A stretch of DNA of 64,000 nt from Nilaparvata lugens (Eukaryota; Arthropoda; Insecta; Hemiptera; Delphacidae), in assembly GCF_014356525.2 (NCBI RefSeq), contig NC_052506.1, positions 29,828,192-29,892,191 on the forward strand, written 5' to 3'. Made by a program: the position numbers and the translations under genes. Positions 26,001-33,300 of the stretch are shown one piece after another; the first letter of the stretch is position 1; every line of letters begins with the position of its first letter. The notes below the pieces were generated by a model. It had not been told where the DNA came from. It did not search any database and saw only the letters and a list, made by a program, of their open reading frames with translations.

Positions 26001-29000
26001 TAACCAATCAATATCCTCAAAGAATGCGTTGTAATGACAGAGCTTATATAGAATATAACTGTATTATTATCTAAATTTTATTGGGGCTTCGTCCTTTTCC
26101 TCAGTATTCATTGATGAGAAACAGTAGAGATGGATACTTGATACAATAATTCAAGGACAAAACCTATAAAAAAACTGAAACTAGAATAACATAACTCCTA
26201 ATAACATTTATTCTATTTCAGTGTTAAGTCGATCAGTTCCAGAAGCTTTGTATTATTTGGATCATCCCAATAGTGAATACTATAGAACTCTAATTTTCTC
26301 AACAGGTAAGCCAAGTCCAGCTAGATTCCGCAGTGATCCTTATAGTCGCTCACGAACAAGCTATAATATAACTTGGCAGTTGGAAAGCTACGCTCCTCTT
26401 GAAGAAGTCAGATTACTCTACAGGAAAATGAAGGTGAGCTCTCATTTTTAGAAAACTCATCAACATATCGATACATTGAAAAATTATTGTTATGAAGTTT
26501 GACTCTATCCATATCATGTATTTAAATGAACAACTCCTACCAATAAAAAATTCATAGCCTACAGATAGTTGGAAAAACTTACTTTTTCATCTCAAAACTA
26601 GTAGGGTTGAGCAATAAAGTATGGATGATTTGAATAGTGATAATTCATTGTCACGGGTTTATTCATCAACCAATATCAATTTTAAATTCAAAAACTTTGT
26701 AGCTTGTAATATCTATTTCAAGTAGAGTCAAGAATACGTTTTTGAAAACAATTGGGTGAAGTCTACAACTTATCCACCTTCTAAAGCCCGGTCCAGACGC
26801 TCAAGTTCAGATTCAGTCTTTTGCTCAAGCAAAAGTCGGAGCATGTAAGTCGTTGCGTCTGGACGGTAAAACGGATGGGTCTTCAAGCTTAAGTCGTCAA
26901 ACTTAAAATGTATCGGCCGGGAATCTTCTTCCATCAAACCGTCCGTCTTTCGCCTATCCACCAGAACCTAAATCGCGTGGAAATGGAGATAGAGAAATTG
27001 TGATTTCAGATTCGGATTCAGTGCCCTCAAATTAATAAAATGCCACGCGAGTACTTGAAAATAAGCAAGTTTTTTGTCGATTGTATATAACGCCATTTAA
27101 CCCTTTTTTCTTTCTTGATTCTCATAATACTCTCAGAATTTGATGTTGATATTATGATTTACTATCATAAAGATAGTAAAGAGTAAAAATAGTTAAAAGA
27201 GCAAAAGACTGAAGCTAAACTTGACCGGGCTTTAGAAGGTGGATAAGTTGTCCATTTACCATATTTTATCAGCCTAATTAATTTCAGTGTACCATATGCA
27301 AGACCTAGAAGGAATATATTGTTCGAGATTCCCTTTGCTAGAACAAACCATCATTACAACTCATTTCTTTATAAAACCTTACGACTGTTTTATAGCTTGA
27401 ATGAACACATTGATCCTTTTTCGAATTCATTCAATGAATATAAGAAACATTGTGAACTGAATCTATCATAAGACGCTCGTTTTTAAGATGAATTGTTTTG
27501 TAAACTCTGGCTGGAACTCTCCTAGTTTAAGACTTTTCTTTTCCTGTTTACTTAGCTTTTTTTTAGCTATTATTTTCTTTCCTGTAATCTTTAAATGGTT
27601 TTTTTTCATTGTATTTTCCTCTAGAATCTTTGGAGAGGATTGTTTTACCTTCTTTCTTTTCACATTTTTCTTTATAATAATGAAATTAATTTGATTATTC
27701 TTAGTAAATGCTTTTTGCTTTCTTTTCACATTTTCATTTATATGATTGTAATTAATTTGATTATTTCAACTGTGTAAATGCTTTTTGCTTTCTTTTCTTT
27801 ATTTACCTGATTTCAAAATGTATATGAGTTGAATTGTTTGAATTGTTGTTTCATTTAATTGTGTGAATAAGGCTCTTTATGGATCTCTGTGAGCCTTTGT
27901 ATGTAATGAAAATGAATAAATAAATAAATAATATATTATATAAAGATGTACTATATTGTTGATAAGAATACTATCTACAAAATTTCAATCCATTTACAAA
28001 TACTGTGTCTCGAGATATGACATGTGAACAAAGCCATTTAGCGATTAACAGTAATATTTTTGTCAGTATGTGTTAAATATAACATTATCCAGTTGAATCA
28101 GCGAAAAAATAAGATATAATTATCACTTATCTACCCGATATATGTCAACCCCGATATACAATTCAGACTCAATGAACCATATTACAATTCATATTGAAGT
28201 GACACATAACCTCTAGCTCTTTGGACTGTTGTGAAAATTAGAATTGGAACCGTTTTGGGCGTAAGTTAGCCTGTAACTTGTATAGTTCTGAATGATTGAA
28301 TGAATGAATATGTAACATTAAATTGATTGAACTGTGATATCCATCAAGGTGTTAATAGTTTATTTGGTGTATTTTCAAGGCTTTGTTCTCCTGCGCTTGC
28401 TAGTCTGAAATTACTTCTTAGGTGGTTTTCAAGGACATATGAATCGGGATAGCTATCTTTTAACGTATCTGAAAGTGGGACTCGATCTATAATGTATTGA
28501 ATCGCTCTATCACGCTCTTTCTGATATTTTGAAATATCATTGAAACTTTCTTTAATAAGACGAAGATTTGAGCGGACAAACTCAAGATCAGCGTTAGCGG
28601 GAATGTAAAGGTTGTATTCCTGCGATAATTTTTTTGCTGTTTCCAAATTAAGTTTGGAAGTTTGGACAGTACGCAAGTCAGTTAGAGTAGTTGATCAAAC
28701 GCTGATCAAACGCCAGTTTTTAGTTCTATTTAATTTAATTTGATTACAAGAACTTTTGATTTGAGTTTTGCAAACATTTGTGTTTTATATAATTTGAGGG
28801 ACGGGGAAAGTCCAACATTTAGAGTTAGATTAATCTGCTCTAATGTTTTTATTATTACCTTATTAATTTATTTGTGTAATGCAGAAATAAGCTCGGCGTA
28901 ACCTCCACCATTTGTAACATTAAATTGATTGAACTGTGATATCCATCATTTGTAATAAATGATCGGTGACCTGTTTGTAAAGTAATAAAAGGGGGCAATC

Positions 29001-31180
29001 CACCAGTTCCCAGACGGGAACACTGTCATATTGTTGTTGCGTAGCATTTGATAGTAGAGCAAAAGCAGTTGGTTTTTTTTTAATATTATCAACTAAATGT
29101 TCTTTGGAATTTGAAAGGAAAACATTTTCATTACGAGTCAGATTTATTTTATAGAAATGAAGAAATTAATGTGATATTTAAATGTGAATTTCATCATATT
29201 TTGGTTTTATAAAATTAGTTATGCTACAACTATTCTAATACACAACAATTAAGGAAGGTTATGAAATTTTGAGCATTTAATCAATTTTAAAAATTCAAAA
29301 TAAACTTTGTTGCCAATGATTTTACAAAACGTTAGACAGAAATGTGTTGGACAGATTATTGTGTTTTTTATTTAAACAAGTTATATGACAGTTTAAAAAG
29401 CATTATTCATTTATAATTAATTTGGAATTTCTAAAATCAAAACAATATTGAAAAATAAATTTAATGTGGAACGATACCGTTATACTGTTGATGTCCATCC
29501 TAACTTGCCATGGTCTGAATGGAGTACCAGGGGATGTCCATCCACGGGTCAGCTCGGTCTGTCTCAGGAGGTGGGCGATGAAAAAGTGTGTGAAATTATT
29601 CAGAAGAAAAGTGGAAAGCTTTTTCCACTAGCTGGATGGAGGGGAGACTAAAATGCTAGCCCCACTTCTTCCTCTCCTCAGCGTTTTTAGTCTGTCAGCC
29701 AAAACTGTCTGATCAGCTTTTAGTTTTTAAAGTTGGAAAAAAATTATTTCTCTTCTTAAGGAAGGAACTGATGTTTGGGGGTATGTCAAACCTTGTGGTT
29801 CATGACAAATAAATAAACATATCGAGAACTGAGCTTGTGAGCACAAAATTAGGAAAACGGACGACATAAGACGGATGCGTGTGGAAGCAATTTTACCTCA
29901 GTCTTTTGCTTGAACTAAACGATCAGTGTTTTGTTTGAGCAAAAGACTGATGGTAAACTTGAGCGTCTGGACCCGGCTTATCACATAGAAAATTGTGACA
30001 TACACATAAGAGTGATGATCAAATATTGCAAAGAGATGTTTAATGTATGTTGCACAGATGAACGACACACACCAGCAGCCCGGCAAGTGGCACGACGTGG
30101 TGCTGAAACCAGTGCAGGGTGAAGAGACGTTCACGCACCTCATGTCGTACAATATCGACCAGCTGAGTGCACAGTCTGTCTACGAGACAATTGTACAGGC
30201 CAAGAACAAATACGGGTGGAATGCCGTATCCGAACTCTACCAATTCTACACTAGTGAGGCTGATGACGAATTGCATGGTGAGACAATTCAGAACAATCTT
30301 TATAAAATTCGTATACAACTTTTGCGATATGGTAGTTACACTTCTTCTGGTGGATTAAAGTATTGCTCGCCTACTCAAAAGCGATTGATGATTAGATTGA
30401 GTCATTATTTTATATGCTGTGTATAGAACTATGAATCCAGATAGTTGAGGTAGCTTTGCACCTAGTATTCAACTTCATATTCTGCGATAGGAACAGATAA
30501 TCAAGTATCCAGGTGACCACTTGAACATCAGACTCCCAACCTGATAGCACAGACAAGAGAACAGCTTCCTCTTTTCTGTACAGATAGTTTTTCAATTCAT
30601 TTTTTCTGGTCGACAAAATTATATTCCTGATAATGAAACTCACTTCCTCTGCTCATCATTTAAAATCAAGTCGATGAGAATGGGAACAATCATGCACGAA
30701 TTTCCTGATTCTAACCATCTTCATTCATGCCCCCTGTGGCTTGGGGGAGCAATGAGTCGATCAATGTACTCAAGAATGTGTTGAAAACCAGAATTCACCC
30801 ACAGCATCCATGCTTGTCGTAGGAGGCGACTGAAATGGACCTCAAGGCAACTCCAGAAGTTGCCTTGCCTCCAAACCCACGGTATCTGCCCCAAGATTCA
30901 AGATTTTCAATTCCGATGTATCCACCTTCGAGTGTTCTTGAGAAAAATCACATTATTTTGATAGAGTTACCTCATTAAAAATCTCTCAGGAAATAAGCTA
31001 TACGGAATAATTTCATCTACATTTTATGCTGTCTGCTCTGTTACAGACTATCCATCAGACCCTCACATCAAAGACATGGAGCTAGCAGCAGCGTCGGGCA
31101 GTCTCACGTATAGGTTCAACTTTGAGATCGCTGTTGGTTTTCTCTCGGTCTTGATGACAATTGCAGTAACATCATCGTAA
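4557..31180 (+). CDS. Ig-superfamily cell-adhesion protein, klingon/lachesin-like (3' seven exons)
   Basis: Joining 4557-4678, 12684-12834, 14360-14457, 19061-19235, 26306-26433, 30058-30277 and 31047-31180 gives 341 residues and a stop, with GT-AG junctions and matching phases (0,1,0,1,0,1). Domain order is: Ig (Cys in TLECKASG, Trp in IMWTRK, Cys in GVYQCTA), Ig (Cys in LVCIVHG, Trp in VWYQD, Cys in GNYSCIAE), one fibronectin III domain (SYNITWQLESYAPLEE to YETIVQAKNKYGW), then a linker and a hydrophobic C-terminus typical of a GPI-anchor signal. Known relatives (klingon, lachesin, LSAMP/neurotrimin-like) are extracellular homophilic or heterophilic adhesion molecules of neurons and other cells. 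A single FN3 after the Ig domains favours klingon/CG7166-like over lachesin. The upstream Ig and signal peptide are not in the window. The introns are TE-filled (up to 8 kb). The exact orthologue is inference. Confidence 0.9.
4885..5110 (+). repeat. (GT)n microsatellite with interruptions
   Basis: About 225 bp of GT dinucleotide, interrupted by single GGTG, TATG, TTTG and CTGT variants. Open frames of Cys/Val across it are an artefact of the dinucleotide. Confidence 0.98.
5682..5954. repeat. Foldback element: 128-bp inverted repeat, SINE-related
   Basis: Left arm 5682-5809 and right arm 5827-5954 are near-perfect reverse complements with a 17-nt loop. Each begins with AATTATTATTTAACGAAAAT at its outer end and contains CAAATAAATGCTG and the GCAGACATTGACAACAGGGT block. 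The same arm sequence occurs once plus a partial inverted copy at 9.6-9.84 kb. The flank 5955-6000 (TAGCATTTGAATAAATGC) is also shared in inverse orientation with 9580-9612. Confidence 0.88.
9428..9573. repeat. Hairpin MITE-like element
   Basis: Left arm 9428-9488 and right arm 9511-9573 are complementary (core GATCACGTTCCCAGA versus TCTGGGAACGTGATC) with a loop of about 22 nt. It abuts the SINE-like sequence at 9580. No coding content. Confidence 0.8.
9600..9840 (-). mobile_element. tRNA-related SINE, rearranged, minus strand
   Basis: On the minus strand GGTTCGATTCC (9765-9775) matches the pol III B box consensus. It is followed by a body shared with the 5.7-kb foldback (TTCGATGAGAACTACTATCC on the + strand). 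A good A box at normal spacing is missing: a TGGCAATTGGG-like string lies only about 6 nt beyond the B box region. The outer 45 nt (AAATCCTAAATAAATGCTGT) recur inverted at 9795-9840, so the copy has a foldback end. Confidence 0.65.
10296..10455. repeat. 54-bp-arm hairpin element
   Basis: Left arm 10296-10349 and right arm 10402-10455 are reverse complements (ATTATTTCGTCACGACATGT versus ACATGTCACGACGAAATAAT). The loop is AT-rich and repeats ATAGC. It is MITE-like and non-coding. Confidence 0.85.
10497..10722 (-). pseudogene. LINE reverse transcriptase fragment (minus strand)
   Basis: Translation from 10722 leftwards is open for about 75 codons without an ATG. It reads YGFQRGKSTEYILSNLTNSI, then a stretch ending in TTNLFVDSTKAFDSINHGIL. 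These are the RT finger motif (GFxxGxST) and the A box (here VDSTKAFD, where the first catalytic Asp is expected). The other RT boxes, the endonuclease and the C-terminus are absent, so it is a short internal relic in the intron, antisense to the host gene. Confidence 0.8.
12684..12834 (+). CDS. Exon b: second half of the same Ig domain
   Basis: The acceptor TGTTTCAG precedes 12684 and the donor GTGAGT starts at 12835. It enters in phase 0 with DDTLPSGEKSLEGFSITLEK, then has the D-x-A-G-x-Y-x-C signature (DRHQAGVYQCTA) that closes the Ig fold, and SNGVGEPITVDMQLHVL, the G strand. It ends in phase 1. Confidence 0.92.
12835..14359 (+). other. Intron b-c (1.5 kb)
   Basis: A phase 1 intron. About 13.9-14.03 kb ends in TTGATTGACTAAATAAATAA, which could be an old LINE 3' tail, but no coding part is attached. 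Otherwise I see only AT-rich non-coding DNA. Confidence 0.7.
14360..14457 (+). CDS. Exon c: first half of the next Ig domain
   Basis: The acceptor CTTGTTACAG precedes 14360 and the donor GTGAGT starts at 14458. The phase 1 entry completes a Tyr codon and gives YPPEVDVERSWVHTGEGYEA, then QLVCIVHGDPHPN with the B-strand Cys. It ends in phase 0, so it joins directly to TVWYQD in exon d. Three short open frames overlapping this exon in other frames are shadows. Confidence 0.92.
14962..16122. repeat. Long inverted repeat, 347-bp arms, 468-bp spacer
   Basis: Left arm 14962-15308 (starting TTTCAGCGTTGCTTGTTTAC) and right arm 15777-16122 are near-identical reverse complements, sharing TTTGTGCAACTAGTGCGCAA and the GGCCTCCATATGACGC block. 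The spacer starts with a palindrome, TTTACGGCCCTAGGGCTGTA (15312-15331). Open frames in both arms are mirror images of one another and not genes. It could be a foldback transposon or an inverted duplication of one TE copy. Confidence 0.9.
17536..18516. mobile_element. Foldback/MITE element with TATACAGAGTGTT termini (copy 1)
   Basis: The ends are a perfect 23-bp inverted repeat beginning TATACAGAGTGTTCACGAAC at 17536 and its complement ending at 18516. Similarity continues inward through the ATAAATGATTGTGC and CAACCATTATTT blocks. A further copy of that block lies at about 17815-17890. No transposase is present. The terminal sequence resembles Tc1/mariner-type ends and the 35.9-36.9 kb element. 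Confidence 0.82.
19061..19235 (+). CDS. Exon d: second half of the second visible Ig domain
   Basis: The acceptor TTTGTCAACAG precedes 19061 and the donor GTGAGT starts at 19236. It encodes the C-strand Trp (TVWYQDSFPMEP), KHTLTIKNVQSSDFGNYSCI with the F-strand Cys, and AENSLGRAKKYMEVS leading out of the Ig fold. One potential N-glycosylation site is present (N-Y-S). It ends in phase 1 inside a Gly or Val codon, depending on the acceptor used in the next exon. Confidence 0.93.
19236..26305 (+). other. Intron d-e (7.1 kb)
   Basis: A phase 1 intron. A stretch of higher G+C at about 20.28-20.52 kb (near GGCATCGGGCTAGTGGCGTC) stands out but gives no recognisable protein or RNA. Open frames up to 122 codons (22041-22409, 25202-25519) show no motif. 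The last 84 nt (26222-26305) are open in frame and might be exonic. Confidence 0.7.
26222..26305 (+). other. Possible alternative 5' extension of exon e
   Basis: The acceptor TTATTCTATTTCAG ends at 26221. Using it adds exactly 28 codons that stay in frame with exon e (starting VLSRSVPEALYYLDHPNSEY) and have no stop. Relatives do not usually carry such an insert between the Ig and FN3 domains. It may be an alternative isoform or chance. Confidence 0.35.
26306..26433 (+). CDS. Exon e: first half of the fibronectin III domain
   Basis: The acceptor TTTTCTCAACAG precedes 26306 and the donor GTGAGC starts at 26434. It completes a Gly codon and encodes GKPSPARFRSDPYSRSRTSY, then NITWQLESYAPLEEVRLLYR and KMK. 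The Trp and the N-I-T glycosylation site lie where FN3 B/C strands are expected. Family members typically continue the preceding Ig with a G-R/K-P sequence, which supports this acceptor. A second, in-frame acceptor 84 nt upstream (AG at 26220-26221) could lengthen the exon. Confidence 0.88.
26766..27250. mobile_element. MITE with 26-bp terminal inverted repeats
   Basis: Left TIR 26766-26791 starts CAACTTATCCACCTTCTAAA. Right TIR 27225-27250 is its exact complement, ending TTTAGAAGGTGGATAAGTTG. The interior is 433 bp and non-coding. Near the left end are CCGGTCCAGACGCTCAAGTT and CAGTCTTTTGCTCAAGCAAA, which recur inverted at 29.9 kb. No clear target-site duplication could be read. Confidence 0.85.
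27470..27935 (+). mobile_element. Probable LINE 3' UTR/tail
   Basis: T-rich DNA with a ~75-bp sequence repeated about twice (TGCTTTTTGCTTTCTTTTCA at about 27708 and again, diverging after CTTTCTTTTC, near 27779). It ends GTATGTAATGAAAATGAATAAATAAATAAATAA-type sequence, the kind of tandem short-repeat tail typical of CR1/Jockey-like LINEs. No ORF2 is attached, so this is inferred from the tail alone. Confidence 0.5.
28311..28950 (-). other. Unidentified insert with 110-codon ORF between 36-bp direct repeats
   Basis: GTAACATTAAATTGATTGAA and the next 16 nt occur at 28311-28346 and again at about 28914-28949, bracketing about 570 bp. On the minus strand an open frame (28344-28676) reads like real protein: MRTVQTSKLNLETAKKLSQE, then a stretch ending in ISKYQKERDRAIQYIIDR. 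It terminates in the left direct repeat, so the reading frame was truncated by the insertion boundary. I do not recognise the family. It could be a piece of a transposon or virus-like ORF, or a processed fragment of a host mRNA. The plus-strand end (CGGCGTAACCTCCACC) is GC-richer than the surroundings. Confidence 0.45.
29448..29830 (+). mobile_element. Probable retroelement 3' end (ORF C-terminus plus UTR)
   Basis: The open frame 29448-29651 has a protein-like composition (VDVHPNLPWSEWSTRGCPST, KVCEIIQKKSGKLFPLAGWR) and higher G+C than its surroundings. It is followed by a UTR that ends GTTCATGACAAATAAATAAA, a LINE-like tail. No RT or endonuclease motif is present, so the family is unknown. 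Confidence 0.4.
29897..29985. repeat. Rearranged fragment of the 26.8-kb MITE
   Basis: GAGCAAAAGACTGATGGTAA and CTTGAGCGTCTGGACCCGGC match the inner left part of the MITE in inverse orientation. A second inverted AGTCTTTTGCTTGAACTAAA at its left edge makes a small hairpin. Confidence 0.65.
30058..30277 (+). CDS. Exon f: second half of the fibronectin III domain
   Basis: The acceptor TATGTTGCACAG precedes 30058 and the donor GTGAGA starts at 30278. It encodes MNDTHQQPGKWHDVVLKPVQ, then a stretch ending in SVYETIVQAKNKYGWNAVSE and LYQFYTSEADDELH. The Tyr-rich F-strand pattern YETIVQAKNKYGW is the FN3 hallmark. One N-glycosylation site (N-D-T) is present. The local G+C content is clearly higher than the surrounding intron DNA. 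It ends in phase 1. Confidence 0.93.
30278..31046 (+). other. Intron f-g (0.77 kb)
   Basis: A phase 1 intron. Moderately GC-rich stretches (30720-30900) show no recognisable coding or repeat content. Confidence 0.7.
31047..31180 (+). CDS. Exon g: last coding exon with GPI-anchor-like tail
   Basis: The acceptor CTCTGTTACAG precedes 31047. The exon completes an Asp codon, then reads YPSDPHIKDMELAAASGSLT, followed by YRFNFEIAVGFLSVLMTIAV and TSS, with stop TAA at 31178-31180. A small-residue cluster (AAASGS) about ten residues before a roughly 15-residue hydrophobic C-terminus with no charged tail fits a GPI-attachment signal better than a transmembrane anchor with a cytoplasmic domain. That is a family-based inference; no other C-terminal exon is visible. 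Confidence 0.85.
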
Positions 31181-31330
31181 GCTGCAGCTCCAAGTAAGAT
31201 TCCATGAATCATAATAATTTCCATTCGAAACAATTCTCAAATATTGTTATCACTATCTTTTTTTGCGCAGAAGTTTTTCTGAATCGAATTATGTAGATAT
31301 TTTATAATAAATCATATTTAAGGGCAAAAA
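31181..31330 (+). other. Putative 3' UTR of the Ig-superfamily gene
   Basis: This is the stretch after the stop of exon g, AT-rich and without open frames, up to just past the first canonical AATAAA. The real transcript end is not visible from sequence alone. Confidence 0.45.
31306..31311 (+). terminator. Candidate polyadenylation signal AATAAA
   Basis: This is the first canonical AATAAA downstream of the stop at 31178-31180, 126 nt away. The hexamer is common in AT-rich DNA, so position is the only support. Confidence 0.4.
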
Positions 31331-31689
31331 CGGTATAATAAATAGATAGGGATGATTGATCTAACAATAATACTGAATTCATTCAAAAGATGGAAGAGAG
31401 CTTTCAAATCCAGATCAATAATACGAGGTCAAAAAAATTTAAATCATTAAGATAATATTGAGCCTAATAATCAATTATGAGATACGTATTAGTCACACTT
31501 CCCAATTTCTTTGTGTAAAGGGTCTAACAAAGACTATTTCGGAAGATTTTGACTGGAATCCTCAACTCCTTTTCTCAGTAGCTCCTATTTCACTCTTCCA
31601 ATAACCTCCATTCGACCGCTAAGCCTTGTGTAAAACCGTGTTAAACTCAGAAAATCCTTCTTTTGATATCTTTCAATTGTTTATGATAG

Positions 31690-33300
31690 ATTGGATGAAT
31701 GAATATTTTATTGGTCATTTAATAATATTTAAAATTCCAAGAATATATATGGACCATGTCAGACAATAAAAGGTTTACAAAATTATGAAAGAAAACTATC
31801 AGTAAAATATACTAAAATACTATTTATAAAATAAAATTATAGTACCCTTTAAAGTAATAAAATAACAATAAAAAAAGAATATAAATTTTAACGTAACAAT
31901 TATAGTATTATTATTATTATGTTTTTTATATTATAAAATTATTTCATTAATTTTAAAGGATAATATAATTTTATTCTATAAATACAAGAAAGTAGCCCTA
32001 AATTCATACAATTAAACTAATATACTAATTAATAGGATGTACAGTACGGTAACACTTAACTCCAGTCAGTCTCAAAATTAATGTACAAGAAATGTACAAG
32101 CTCAAAATGTACAAGCACTTGGAAATTGATAATTGTTTCAATACCCGCTTTAAATGACTGGGTGACAGATCTTGAAATGGTCGGGAGTGTGATTATACAA
32201 TTTGACAGAATTAAAAAACATTTTTCTGAGATTTAGTATGGGTGTACTGCTAAACTCTGAGTTTTTTACTGTTTCTAGTATTGAAGTGAAGAAAGTTACT
32301 GTTTGTTTAATACCTGTCTGAATTGCTATGAGCATAACATGAAACATAAGTGATGGTAGGGTTAATATTCTGAGGCTAACAAGAAGCGGCTTGCAGTGTG
32401 TAATAGATGGCATATTGGAAATTATTTTTACTGCCTTTTTTTGAAGACTAAAGATTGGTCTGGCTTTTGCACTGTTGCCCCAAAGAGCAACACCATACAT
32501 GAGCAAACTTTGGATGTGAGCAAAATAAACATTTAGTAGGATAGATTAATAATTATTTATAATTGATAAAACTGTTAATTATTAACAGTTGCACTGAGTC
32601 TCCGTAACATGTACATGCCCTTAGCCAACCTGCCGGTTAAATAATCCAGGTGAGCATTCCACGATGAATACATGGTCAAAGTGAAGGCCCAAAAATTTAA
32701 GGGGAGGCTTATTCGAGTCATTTTTCATTCATTCGAGTCAGTCCAATAAGTCTGAAAATGATATCAATCGTTTTATTTCAATCGTTTCAATCCAGATCAG
32801 GCTTGAAGGTACAATCAATTTTTAATCCCAAATCATCTGCAAACGAATAACAATCATTGTTTATATTATAAATAATGATTGGCAGATCATTTAAAAAAAT
32901 GTTGGAGAAAACTAGTCCCAGGATTGCGCCTCGGGGCACGCCACATTCAACCAATCTACTACTGAACAAGACATCATCCTTACAGTCAAACTGGTTTCTG
33001 TCTCTCAAATAAGACAATATGAGTTGTACAGCATTTTGTGAAAAACCATAGGAAATAAATTCTTCTTTCGAAATGTGATGCTGCACAGTATCGAAAGCTT
33101 TGGAAAAGTCTCAAGATCTAGAGCCTACAGAATCACCATTCTCTCAATTTTCTTTCGAACCAGTTTACTTTATTGATAATGGGAAGTTTTCCCAGGACAA
33201 AAACCAAATTGTTTATCAGTAAAAATGCCATTGCTTTCAAAGTATTCAGACATCAGATTCTTCTCATAAATTTATCATTTTCCCAAGTTCCCGATATTTT
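31690..33300 (-). mobile_element. 5'-truncated LINE, minus strand
   Basis: Read leftwards, it starts with a degenerate RT finger (FTDKQFGFCPGKT near 33.2 kb). Next is SKAFDTVQHH at about 33.1 kb, ECGVPRGAILG and YSFADDLG (catalytic box) in 32787-33086, then LMYGVALWGNSAKARPIFSL in 32150-32506. It ends with an AT-rich 3' UTR finishing CAATAAAATATTCATTCATC near 31690. The endonuclease is missing. Stops and frame changes separate the pieces. Confidence 0.82.
32150..33110 (-). pseudogene. LINE reverse transcriptase/C-terminal fragments
   Basis: Piece 1 (32787 to about 33110): RT palm with the A box AFDTVQHH, the B box GVPRGAILG and the C box FADDLG; the usual YADD Tyr is Phe. Piece 2 (32150-32506): thumb/C-terminal region with QKKAVKIISN and VKLYNHTPDHFK, which is common to CR1/Jockey-like ORF2 ends. 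About 280 bp between them contain stops. It is not functional. Confidence 0.8.

Larger units (their letters stand above)
26434..30057 (+). other. Intron e-f (3.6 kb), several TE relics
   Basis: A phase 0 intron holding a TIR MITE (26766-27250), a likely LINE 3' end (27470-27935), an unidentified ORF between 36-bp direct repeats (28311-28950), a second probable retroelement 3' end (29448-29830) and a rearranged MITE piece (29897-29985). The remaining stretches are AT-rich and featureless. Confidence 0.75.

Noticed and set aside
27466..27729. Lys-rich minus-strand and Phe-rich plus-strand frames
   Set aside because: Both are translations of a T-rich LINE-like 3' UTR.
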